From NCBI GenBank assembly GCA_963781155.1, contig CAWAEC010000009.1:124001-188000 (forward strand): a stretch of 64,000 nt of DNA, written 5' to 3'. This document shows, piece by piece, positions 35,695 through 43,771 of this stretch. Positions within the stretch are counted from its first letter, which is position 1, and each line of letters opens with the position of its first letter. Origin of the DNA: PALSA-693 sp963781155. GTDB taxonomy: Bacteria > Actinomycetota > Acidimicrobiia > Acidimicrobiales > Palsa-688. The notes below the pieces were generated by a model. The model worked only from the letters and a program-made list of their open reading frames with translations. It was not told where the DNA came from and did not search any database. The translations under genes were made by a program, and so were the position numbers.

Positions 35695-36879
35695 ATGGGA
35701 TTTCCAAAGCGCCAGGTGGCAGTGGCAGGTGTCTATCAGACCACGCAGGGAAAGCTTCCGGATCGGACCTCCTTTTCACTGCAGCTCGAAGCCATCACAG
35801 GAGCGCTCGACGACGCCGGCATGACGATCGAGGACGTTGACGGCCTGCTTCCCATGTCGGGCTCTAACCACATTGGCGGATTGGACGGCGCCACCGCCGC
35901 TCATCAGTTCTGGGCCGAGCAGCTCGGGGGGCGCCCCATCAGCCTCATGGAGATCGGTGGCGCGTCCGGTCAACTGGCCAAAGCCAGCGCAGCAATCGCG
36001 GCGGGCATGTGCACGACGGCGGTGCTCTTCTATGGGAAGGCGGGCAAGCCGGTCGGACCTCGGGGGACGTTGGTCATGGATAGAGCGCCCCGGGTGCCGG
36101 AGTGGTCGTTTTCCGTCCACGGCGCCTACATGATTCCGTTCTATGCGCTCTGGGCTCGGCGGTACATGCACGAGTTCAAGGTGTCAGCGGAGGATATGGC
36201 TCAAGTCGCGGTCATCGACCGCTACCACGCCACCCTCAATCCTGACTCGGTCATGGGACGCCGGGGCGAGATCACAGTCGATGACGTCCTCGCCTCGCGG
36301 ATGATCGCCGAGCCGCTTCATCTCTTCGATTGTTCCCTCGATACCGACGGCGGGTACGGAGTGGTGCTGACTTCAGCCGAACGGGCTCGGGACTGTCCCA
36401 AGCCACCTGTCTACGTGCTAGGGGGCGCGGAAGCGGTCTACACCGACTTCTACGTCAGCTTCAGCGACGATTGGTTTCCTGAAAGCGGGAAGTCCCTTCG
36501 CAAGGCCGCGGACCGGGCGTTCGGTCTGGCTGGTGTCAGCCGCGACGACGTCGATGTGGTTGGGAGTTACGACTGTTTCACCGTTACCGGCCTGCGCAAT
36601 CTGGAGGAAATGGGTTTCTGCGGCCTCGGAGAGGGCGCAGCGTATGTCGCAGAGGGTCACACTCGCCTCGGCGGGAAAATGCCGGTCAACCCGGACGGCG
36701 GTCTCCTGTCCAATAGCCATCCCGGCGACCCCTCGGGGCTGCAGGTGATCGAGGTGGTCAAACAGTTGCGGGGCGAATGCGGTGCCCGCCAGGTGCCCGG
36801 CGCCCAGATCGGCGTCGCCCAGCAACAGGGCTTCGCTGTGCACGGGATCGGGAGCACGCTCGTCCTGGCGGCGGATTAG
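35695..36879 (+). CDS. Thiolase-fold lipid-transfer (Ltp2-like) protein
   Basis: The 394-residue thiolase-fold protein has KRQVAVAGVYQTTQGK, the site region SLMEIGGASGQLA (Gly where thiolases have the nucleophilic Cys), SYDCFTVTGLRNLEEMGFCGLGEG and NPDGGLLSNSHPGDPSG. Missing Cys and the YDCFT block fit the Ltp2 retro-aldolase group rather than a thiolase. It requires a DUF35 partner, which lies 16 bp downstream. The pair is the split counterpart of the fused protein at 21-23 kb. Substrate would be a beta-hydroxy acyl-CoA. Confidence 0.88.
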   Translation: MGFPKRQVAVAGVYQTTQGKLPDRTSFSLQLEAITGALDDAGMTIEDVDGLLPMSGSNHIGGLDGATAAHQFWAEQLGGRPISLMEIGGASGQLAKASAAIAAGMCTTAVLFYGKAGKPVGPRGTLVMDRAPRVPEWSFSVHGAYMIPFYALWARRYMHEFKVSAEDMAQVAVIDRYHATLNPDSVMGRRGEITVDDVLASRMIAEPLHLFDCSLDTDGGYGVVLTSAERARDCPKPPVYVLGGAEAVYTDFYVSFSDDWFPESGKSLRKAADRAFGLAGVSRDDVDVVGSYDCFTVTGLRNLEEMGFCGLGEGAAYVAEGHTRLGGKMPVNPDGGLLSNSHPGDPSGLQVIEVVKQLRGECGARQVPGAQIGVAQQQGFAVHGIGSTLVLAAD

Positions 36880-36895
36880 GGATCAGGAGACGACG

Positions 36896-37318
36896 ATGAC
36901 CACCACGCCCTACCTCAAACCTCTACCTGACATCTCTGAGGCCAACCGCCCGTTCTGGGAAGGGCTGCAGCGACACGAGTTTCTGGTACCGAGGTGCGGG
37001 AACTGCGGAGATTTCAACTGGCCGCCCTATCCGGCCTGCCGCACCTGCCTATCGGAGGATCAGGCGTGGACGAGGGTCAGCGGCGACGCCTCTGTGTACT
37101 CGTTCACCCTGGTCCACCGGGGGCACGGCCAGTTCAACGACGATGTCCCCTACGCCGTCGTCATGGCCAAGCTGGCCGAAGAGCCCCGAGCCTGCATCCT
37201 GCTGGGAAACACCGCGGGCATCGCCAACGAGGACCTGGACATCGGCCTGCCCTTGCGGATCGTGTATGAGGACATTCCCGGAGAGGACGTGACGCTCTGG
37301 CGTTTCGGACCCCGATGA
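36896..37318 (+). CDS. DUF35 Zn-ribbon/OB-fold protein
   Basis: The 140-residue product has the zinc ribbon CGNCGDFNWPPYPACRTC (four Cys) and an OB-fold with VSGDASVYSFTLVHRG and DVPYAVVMAKL. In Ltp2-ChsH2 type aldolases this domain packs on the thiolase-fold subunit and binds the CoA end. AGGAGA precedes the ATG. It forms an operon with the thiolase-fold gene. A closing hairpin of modest strength lies before the convergent thioesterase gene. Confidence 0.9.
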   Translation: MTTTPYLKPLPDISEANRPFWEGLQRHEFLVPRCGNCGDFNWPPYPACRTCLSEDQAWTRVSGDASVYSFTLVHRGHGQFNDDVPYAVVMAKLAEEPRACILLGNTAGIANEDLDIGLPLRIVYEDIPGEDVTLWRFGPR

Positions 37319-37393
37319 CCTGAGGCGATCCGGCCGGGTGCAGCCGGTTCGGACCCCACCCCGGGATTATGGGCCCCGGGCGATCTGAATCCA

Positions 37394-38263
37394 TCAACCA
37401 CGCGGATGCAGGGCCACCGTCTCGGACACCCGGGCGCTCGGCTTGCCACTCGCACTGACGATCTCGGCGTGCGTGGTCGCCAACCGGCGACTTTGGTGTG
37501 TGATGCTGGCGCGGATCCGCACGGGCTGGTTGACGAGCGTCGGCCGCAGGTATTCGACGGTGGTATCCAGCCGGCGGGCGTGGACGCCGGGCATCGCCAG
37601 CTGTAACGCGGCGGCGCAGCCGAGCTGCCCGATCACCGGCACCGCTCCCCCATGGACGACACCTCTCGTCCGGTCCAGAGTGGGGTCCGGAACCGCGGCC
37701 AGCTCGACGACGTCGTCCCCAACCCGGATCGCCTCGAGACCGATCTGGCGTGACACCGGCAGCGCCAGAACAGGATCGAGGGCGCTGGACGGGTGGGCCC
37801 AGGGCTTGGCGGGCGAAGAGTGGGCTCCGAGCGCCTCCTGTGTTTTCGCGGTAGGGGCGGCACCGGGAACGAGCATGGAACGGGCCGTGGCGCTGGCCAC
37901 GATGCCGTCGGGTCCCTGGAGTTCGCCGCGCACGAGGAGAAGTTCGCTCTCCGCCGGTTCCGCGATTGCGGCGCGGGCGCCCATGCGGGTTCCGAGGGCG
38001 GGAGGATGACGCCAGAAGTCGAGTCGCATGTTGACGGTGACCGGCATCAACCCCGGCATCGCACAGCGGGTGGCCACGTACATCAGGACGCAGTCCGCGA
38101 ACGCAGCCGCGCCCGCCTGGATACCCAGCTCGGGGGTGCCCGCCAGCCACCCCGAGACGTCACTCGAACAGGCGGCGTCGTAATCGCCCAGGCTCAGAAG
38201 GGTGAGGTTGTTGAGTTGAAAAAAGGGCACTGCGGGGGTCGCGACGGCCGACTCGTCATTCAC
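37394..38263 (-). CDS. Double-hotdog acyl-CoA thioesterase
   Basis: The 289-residue protein contains two hotdog repeats. The second (about 150-289) is a PaaI-like domain with GVVHGGAVPVIGQLGCAAAL and LDTTVEYLRPTLVNQPVRI; the first (about 20-135) is related, with TVNMRLDFWRHPPALGTRM. It would hydrolyse acyl-CoA esters to free CoA when intermediates build up. It faces the thiolase/DUF35 pair tail to tail. Which half carries the active residues cannot be told with confidence, though the HGG motif is only in the second. Confidence 0.83.
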   Translation of the reverse strand: MNDESAVATPAVPFFQLNNLTLLSLGDYDAACSSDVSGWLAGTPELGIQAGAAAFADCVLMYVATRCAMPGLMPVTVNMRLDFWRHPPALGTRMGARAAIAEPAESELLLVRGELQGPDGIVASATARSMLVPGAAPTAKTQEALGAHSSPAKPWAHPSSALDPVLALPVSRQIGLEAIRVGDDVVELAAVPDPTLDRTRGVVHGGAVPVIGQLGCAAALQLAMPGVHARRLDTTVEYLRPTLVNQPVRIRASITHQSRRLATTHAEIVSASGKPSARVSETVALHPRG

Positions 38264-38410
38264 GGAGCGCAGCCTACCGGCACTGCCGCGCGCCGATCGT
38301 GGCCGAACGGCCAGGCAATTAGGAAGTTTTCCTAGGGACTGGAAAGCGGAGAACGCGGATTATGACAACCAGAAGCCGTCATCGACCGCACCGGCAGGAG
38401 GACACCGAGA

Positions 38411-38917
38411 ATGAGCACCCACCCGCACGTCATCAAGACGCCCCCGCGCACTACGGCTATCGCGTGGACGGTAGCCGTCCTGGCCCTCGTGGCTGTCACC
38501 GTGCTTGCGCTCATCGACCTGACAAGTCATGGCACGTCGCACGGCACCTCCAGCCCGCCGGCGGTCTCCCCCCCGCTGTCCGACGATGCGATCACCCCGA
38601 CGGCCCCCGCTGCTCCCGGCCACGCCGTGACGCCTGACCATCCGGCGGCGCCCACCCACCCGGTCACGCCGAACCACCCCTCGACACCCTCCGGCACGCC
38701 GTCGGCAGCAGTAAAGACCCTCCAGCAACAACTCGGGCAGCTGAACTACTACGAGGGACCCATCAACGGTCTCATGACATCTGAAACCGCGCAGTCCATC
38801 CAGTATCTACAGCGAGATGCCGGCCTCCCACAGACCGGAAAGATGAACGCCGCGACCCAGGCAGCGCTGGAGCGGTTCCTGGCCCACGGCAACAACCAGA
38901 TGGGCGGCGGCTCGTAG
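38411..38917 (+). CDS. Membrane-anchored peptidoglycan-binding protein
   Basis: The 168-residue protein has one N-terminal membrane helix (about 16-38), a Pro/Thr/His-rich linker with TPDHPAAPTHPVTPNHP-type repeats (45-98), and a C-terminal PG-binding-1 domain (VKTLQQQLGQLNYYEGPINGLMTSETAQSIQYLQRDAGLPQTGKM). It should sit outside the membrane with the linker spanning to peptidoglycan. It is 45 bp upstream of a membrane esterase gene and likely co-expressed, suggesting an envelope function distinct from the catabolic genes. Confidence 0.85.
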   Translation: MSTHPHVIKTPPRTTAIAWTVAVLALVAVTVLALIDLTSHGTSHGTSSPPAVSPPLSDDAITPTAPAAPGHAVTPDHPAAPTHPVTPNHPSTPSGTPSAAVKTLQQQLGQLNYYEGPINGLMTSETAQSIQYLQRDAGLPQTGKMNAATQAALERFLAHGNNQMGGGS

Positions 38918-38962
38918 CCCCGGCACTCGTTCGCTCCCAGAAGCCGCGAAGGAATTCCCGAA

Positions 38963-40270
38963 ATGCTCAACTTTTCGATCGTCTCCGGTTGGTTCCCGTT
39001 TGTCCTGTTCTGGGTCACGGTGGGATTGGCCATCGTGGCGGTGGTGTTGCGCCGTGACGCTGTCATGGAGTTTGCGATTGGTGTTCCGCTGGGATTGTTG
39101 TTGATTGGCGGGCTGTTTCTGTTTCTGCATTTTGATCATTCGGTGCCGGCGGGGGCGCCCCGGTCGCTGTATCTGTGGCTGGGCGTGGCCTGTTTGATGG
39201 CCGGGCTGGTCATCGCCGGCTGGCATCACGCCCACTGGCCCCGCCGCATCAGCGGGGTGGCCGCGGTGGTCCTGGCCGTGGTCTCGGCCGGCAGCGCCGT
39301 GAACCAGACCTTCCAGTACTACCCCAGCCTGGACCGCCTGCTCGGCAAAAACGCCAACCATTTCGTCAACAACGCCCAGCTGACCGCCTTACGCGACCAG
39401 GTGGCCCGCACCGGCATCCTGCCCGACCACGGCGCCACCTTGAGCGTGGCCATCCCCGCCACCGCCGGCACCCACCTGCGCTATACGCCCCGAGCCGCTT
39501 TCATCTGGGTGCCGCCAGCCTGGTTCGCCCCCGACCACCCCCAACTGCCCGTCATCGAACTGCTCCACGGCACCCCCGGCGCCCCCTCGGACTGGACCCG
39601 GGCCATCTACGCCGACGCCACCTCCCTGGCCTTCGCCCAACAACACCACGGCCAAGCCCCCATCCTGGTCATGCCCGACGTCAACGGCTCCTTCGCCGGC
39701 GACACCGAATGCGTCAACTCGGCCCGCTTCGGCGACGTGGAAACCTACCTGAGCAAAGACGTGCCCGCCTTCATGACCAAAAACTTCAACGCCAACACCA
39801 GGCCCGGCTCCCTGGCCGTCGCCGGCCTGTCCGAAGGCGGCACCTGCGCCCTCCTGCTCGCCCTCAACCACCCCCAGCAATACCAGACCTTCGCCTCCTA
39901 CTCCGGGTTCCCCTCCCCCACCTACCAGACCGACACCCCCGCCCAAACCATCACCGACCTGTTCGCCGGCTCGCCCAGCGCCTACAACGCCCACAACCCC
40001 CAATACCTGCTCACCCACCACCGCTACCCCGGCCTGGCCGGCTGGTTCGAAGCCGGCGCCCAAGACCCCGACAGCCTCACCGCCGCCCACACCCTACAAA
40101 CCCTGGCCGCCCACGCCGGCCTGACCACCTGCCTGGCCACCCCCCCCGGCGGCCACGACTACAGCTTCTGGAAACAAGCCTTCGCCGACAGCCTGCCCTG
40201 GCTCTCCGCCCAACTCCACCTCACCCCCACCCCCACCCACCCGCCCGCCCACTGCGCCCCCACCCCCTAA
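38963..40270 (+). CDS. Membrane-attached esterase (PF00756-like alpha/beta hydrolase)
   Basis: The 435-residue protein has four membrane segments in the first 120 residues and an extracellular esterase-D/antigen-85-like domain: VIELLHGTPGAPSDWTRAI (oxyanion side), VMPDVNGSFAGDTEC, the nucleophile elbow GLSEGG and the late His in GGHDYSFWKQ. It probably removes or transfers acyl groups on envelope lipids or peptides. Its coding sequence becomes extremely C-rich at third positions after residue 80, unlike most of the window. It ends 14 bp before the broken transporter gene with the same codon style. Confidence 0.83.
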   Translation: MLNFSIVSGWFPFVLFWVTVGLAIVAVVLRRDAVMEFAIGVPLGLLLIGGLFLFLHFDHSVPAGAPRSLYLWLGVACLMAGLVIAGWHHAHWPRRISGVAAVVLAVVSAGSAVNQTFQYYPSLDRLLGKNANHFVNNAQLTALRDQVARTGILPDHGATLSVAIPATAGTHLRYTPRAAFIWVPPAWFAPDHPQLPVIELLHGTPGAPSDWTRAIYADATSLAFAQQHHGQAPILVMPDVNGSFAGDTECVNSARFGDVETYLSKDVPAFMTKNFNANTRPGSLAVAGLSEGGTCALLLALNHPQQYQTFASYSGFPSPTYQTDTPAQTITDLFAGSPSAYNAHNPQYLLTHHRYPGLAGWFEAGAQDPDSLTAAHTLQTLAAHAGLTTCLATPPGGHDYSFWKQAFADSLPWLSAQLHLTPTPTHPPAHCAPTP

Positions 40271-40639
40271 CCCCCACCCCTGCCATGGCCGCCGCCATCC
40301 TCTTCGCCGCCCTCTCCGCCCTGGCCAACGCCGGCAGCGCCCTCCTGCAACGCCTAGCCAACCTGCAAACCCGGCCCCCCACCCCCCAACCGATCTGGAA
40401 AACCAGCTGGGACCTCATCCGCCAACCCGCCTGGCTCGCCGGCGCCGCCCTGCTCACCGGCACCTTCGCCTTCTCCGCCCTCGCCCTCTACTTCGGACCC
40501 TTAGCCGTCGTCCAACCCGTCCTCGTCCTCGAACTGGTCTTCACCCTGGCCCTACGCGCCCTCCTCCTCCACGACCCCATCACCACCCGCACCTGGACCG
40601 CGGCCCTCACCCTCTGCGCCGGCCTCGGCGCCTTTCTTA

Positions 40640-42247
40640 CACCGATGAACCTCGGTTGACGAAGTTGGAGCATCCAACAGAAATGCCTCCCGAACAGGGA
40701 CGATGGCGATGTCTGACGTCGCTGTCAACCCAAACTCAAGGAGGCACTTTCTGTGGCACGAGTATCGCGCGGTGTGGACCGGGTAGAGGTGGTCTTCGAC
40801 GATCCCAATGTGGTCGCCAACGCCGGGCTGATCCTGGTGTCGACGCTGGTACTGCGACTGGACCTGGAAGCGCTGGTCAACACGGCCGTCCGTCTCGTCG
40901 GCCAGGTCGGCGGGGCCCTGCCGGGACGTAAGGTGTTGACGTTGGTCCATTCGATCGTGGCTGGTGGTTCCCACATCGACCACGCCGATGTACTCCGCTC
41001 GGGCGGGACCCAGGCGGTGCTCGCTCACCGGGTGATGGCCCCGTCCACGCTGGGCACGTTCCTGCGCGCCTTCACGTTCGGCCATGTCCGCCAGCTCGAA
41101 GCGGTCGTAGGGATGGCATTGCAACGAACGTGGGCGCTGGGAGCCGGGCCCGGCGCCAGGCGTCTGGTCGTCGACGTCGACTCCACGATCTGTGAGGTGA
41201 CCGGCAAACTCAAGCAGGGCGCGGCGTTCGGCTACACCAAGGTGTTGGGCTATCACCCGATCCTGGCCACCCGGGCCGACACCGGCGAAGTGCTTCATGC
41301 CCGGATGCGTAAGGGCTCAGCCAACACGCAGCGGGGAACGAAACGCTTCGTCGAAGAACTGATCGCCCGGGTTCGCCGGGCCGGCGCGGTCGGTGAGATC
41401 GTCGCCCGCTTCGACTCGGGGTTCTGGTCGAACGAGACGATCGCCACCCTCGGACGACTCGGTGTGCGCTACACCATGGCCATCCGCACCAACACCAAAG
41501 GCATCAACGCCGTCATCGCCGCCATCGACGAAGACGCCTGGGTCGACATCGACTACACCCCAGACGGCCAAGCCCAAGTCGCCGAGACCACCTACAACGG
41601 CCGGCGTCTAATCGTGCGCCGCACCCGGTTGACCGACACCCGCCAAGCCCAGCTGTGGCCGAACTGGCGTCACTTCGGCTTCCTCACCGACCTTGACGAC
41701 ACCACCGCCGACGTTGACGCCTTCCATCGTCAACACGCAGTAGTTGAGCTCACCATCCGCGATCTCAAAGAAGGCGCCGGGCTCGAACACATCCCCTCTG
41801 GTGACTACGACGCCAACGGCGCCTGGCTCCAGTGCGCAGTCCTGGCCCACAATCTCATGCGCTGGACGACCACCATCGGCCAGCCCGCACCCCTCAATCA
41901 GCTCACCGTCGCCCGCACCACGCGCCTGCATCTCATCAACATCCCCGGCCGGGTAGTAAACCGCTCCGGCAAGCCCACCCTCCGCGGGCCGCGCCACTGG
42001 CCATGGGCGCAGCTGTTCACCCAACGGCTCGCCACCATACGGGCACTACCCGCGCCCGGTTAGCAACACACCCGCGGCCGGCGCCCCGCACACCGATCAC
42101 CAGGCGCTCCCAACCTATTTCCTCCACCAAGCCCTGGACCCTCGCGGGCCGCGCCCAAAACGGTCAGTCCACGAAGCGTCGCATCGCCCAAACCGACGAC
42201 TCCCGCGCAACCGTCATCTCAACCCGAGGCCGATCGGTGCATTGAGG
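40640..42247 (+). mobile_element. IS1380-family insertion sequence, copy A
   Basis: About 1.6 kb with one transposase gene. The ends share CACCGAT followed by CCTCGG(G)TTGA in inverted orientation, though the right end carries about eight more bases outside this block. CTTA flanks both sides (40636-40639 and 42248-42251) and may be the target duplication. Exact left end is uncertain by several bases. It interrupts the transporter gene. Confidence 0.75.
40753..42063 (+). CDS. IS1380-family DDE transposase, copy A
   Basis: The 436-residue transposase shows the DDE triad regions VVDVDSTICE, VARFDSGFWSNE and VELTIRDLKEG, plus GYHPILAT, typical of IS1380/IS4-like enzymes. GTG is preceded by a strong AAGGAGG. 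The frame is intact, so the element may be active. It is clearly related to, but different from, the transposase of the second element 2 kb away. Confidence 0.92.
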   Translation: MARVSRGVDRVEVVFDDPNVVANAGLILVSTLVLRLDLEALVNTAVRLVGQVGGALPGRKVLTLVHSIVAGGSHIDHADVLRSGGTQAVLAHRVMAPSTLGTFLRAFTFGHVRQLEAVVGMALQRTWALGAGPGARRLVVDVDSTICEVTGKLKQGAAFGYTKVLGYHPILATRADTGEVLHARMRKGSANTQRGTKRFVEELIARVRRAGAVGEIVARFDSGFWSNETIATLGRLGVRYTMAIRTNTKGINAVIAAIDEDAWVDIDYTPDGQAQVAETTYNGRRLIVRRTRLTDTRQAQLWPNWRHFGFLTDLDDTTADVDAFHRQHAVVELTIRDLKEGAGLEHIPSGDYDANGAWLQCAVLAHNLMRWTTTIGQPAPLNQLTVARTTRLHLINIPGRVVNRSGKPTLRGPRHWPWAQLFTQRLATIRALPAPG

Positions 42248-42966
42248 CTTAGTCTTCGCCAACCCCAGCCAAGGCAACCACACCCCCACCCCCAGCCAAT
42301 GGGCCTGGGCCATCACCACCCGCACCGGCGCCGCCGCCCTCCTCCTCCTCGCCGCCCGCCACGGCCCCCCCACCCGCCGCGCCACCCTCTTCGGCGCCGC
42401 CACCGGCCTCATCTGGTCCCTCGACGCCGCCTTCGTCAAACAAACCGTCGACCTCCTCGCCCACCACGGCCTGCCCGCCCTCCTCCTCCACTGGCCCCTC
42501 TACGCCATGACCGCCACCGGCGTCGCCGGCACCATCCTGCTCCAAGGCGCCTACCGCCTCGGCCCCCTCGCCAACAGCCAAGCCAGCCTCCTCATCACCG
42601 ACCCCCTCACCAGCATCACCCTCGGCATCGAACTCTTCCACGAACAACTCCACACCAACCCCGCCAACCTCCTCGGCGCCACCCTCGCCCTCACCACCCT
42701 CGCCACCGGCATCATCACCCTCTCCCACTGGGCCCCCCCCACCCTCACCCCCGACGAACTCCACCACCTCCACCCCACCCCCACCCCACAAACACCGGAT
42801 TGAAGCCAGCTACAGGTCAACTGGTCGCGGTTCGTTTCTTGCGGGTTCGATGCAGGAAGCGCTTCATGGTGCTGCCGTCCACGACAAGCGTCTGGTGAGG
42901 GCGAGCGAGCATGACATACTGCCCCACGTCGACGCCGCGTTCGGCTCGAGCGCTCAGGGGAAAGCA

Positions 42967-43770
42967 TTGGCCGCAGAGACCATTTTGATCGATGACGAAC
43001 AGCGTCGCCTGCGTCTGGAGGTGCTGGTACAGGGAGACGGAGATGACGTCGTGCTCGTTCCCTCGGCAATGCGAGGCGCGGCAGACTTCGCCTCCCTCCA
43101 GGAAACTCTTGCCGATGCCGGCTACCGCTCGCTCGCTGTCAACCTTCGGGGCGCCGGACAGACCACCGCTCCCGGTCCGAACGTCACGCTCCGCGACCTG
43201 GCCGACGATGTCGCCCTCGTGGTCAATCGGCTCGGGAGCGGCCGCGCGCATCTCGTCGGTCACGCCCTTGGCAACGTGGTGGTACGCGCCACGGCGAGCT
43301 ACCGACCGGAGGCTGCGGCGACGGTAGCGGTCTTGGCCTGCGGAGGACACAACCTCGCCGCCCACCCGGTGCCCCCGGAAGTCCTCGAAGCCTTCGCCCG
43401 ATGTCACGATGACGGACTTCCCGACCGTGACCGACTCGAGGCGCTCCGGGTGGCGTTTTTTGCGGCCGGCAACGACCCGGGTTCTTGGCTCGACGGCTGG
43501 TGGCCGCCATCCTCGTTCAGGACCCTCCTCGTCGACACGGACCCGGAAGAGTGGTGGCGCGCCGGCGCGGCCCCCCTCATGATCGTCCAGCCGCTCGAAG
43601 ACGCCATGGCCCCGCCTGCAGTGGGCCGCCAGGTCGCGGCAGCGCTGGCAGGGCGGGCGACGTATGTCGAAGTCCCACACTGCGGGCACGCCATCCTCCC
43701 CGAGCAGCCGGATGTCATCGCCGAGCACATCGTCTCGTTTTTGCAAAACCATCCGCTGTCGCGAAGCTAA
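42967..43770 (+). CDS. Alpha/beta-hydrolase-fold protein lacking the nucleophile serine
   Basis: The fold is a classic small alpha/beta hydrolase: RRLRLEVLVQGDGDDVVLVPSAMRGAADF, AVNLRGAGQTTAP, the elbow VGHALGNVV, the acid loop MIVQPLEDAMAPP and the His in PHCGHAILPEQP. The elbow has Ala (codon GCC at 43264) where Ser is expected, so ordinary hydrolysis is unlikely. TTG with AGGGGA upstream fits the domain start; GTG at 42895 or ATG at 42850 would add 24-39 residues of poor quality. Its TAA lies in the target duplication of the next IS, which leaves the gene intact. Confidence 0.75.
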   Translation: MAAETILIDDEQRRLRLEVLVQGDGDDVVLVPSAMRGAADFASLQETLADAGYRSLAVNLRGAGQTTAPGPNVTLRDLADDVALVVNRLGSGRAHLVGHALGNVVVRATASYRPEAAATVAVLACGGHNLAAHPVPPEVLEAFARCHDDGLPDRDRLEALRVAFFAAGNDPGSWLDGWWPPSSFRTLLVDTDPEEWWRAGAAPLMIVQPLEDAMAPPAVGRQVAAALAGRATYVEVPHCGHAILPEQPDVIAEHIVSFLQNHPLSRS

Positions 43771-43771
43771 G

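Larger units (their letters stand above)
40285..42803 (+). pseudogene. DMT/NIPA-like transporter gene interrupted by an IS1380 element
   Basis: The 5' part encodes MAAAILFAALSALANAGSALLQRL and three hydrophobic helices up to AGLGAFL; after the insertion the frame resumes as VFANPSQGNHTPTPSQWAWA with further helices (AAALLLLAARHG, GLIWSLDAAFVKQTVDLL, GTILLQGAYRLGPLANSQASLLITDPLTS-type). Together they give a drug/metabolite or Mg2+-type multi-helix permease of about 300 residues. The extremely C-rich codon use on both sides is the same, confirming one split gene. The joint is one base out of frame if CTTA is taken as target duplication. Confidence 0.8.

Noticed and set aside
35695..36879. Acetyl-CoA acetyltransferase (thiolase)
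   Set aside because: The nucleophilic Cys is replaced by Gly in GGASG; the Ltp2-like group fits better.
39175..40659. 494-codon frame over the esterase and transporter
   Set aside because: Only its last part (from 40285) is coding; the rest is an Arg/Pro shadow of the esterase caused by C-rich codons.
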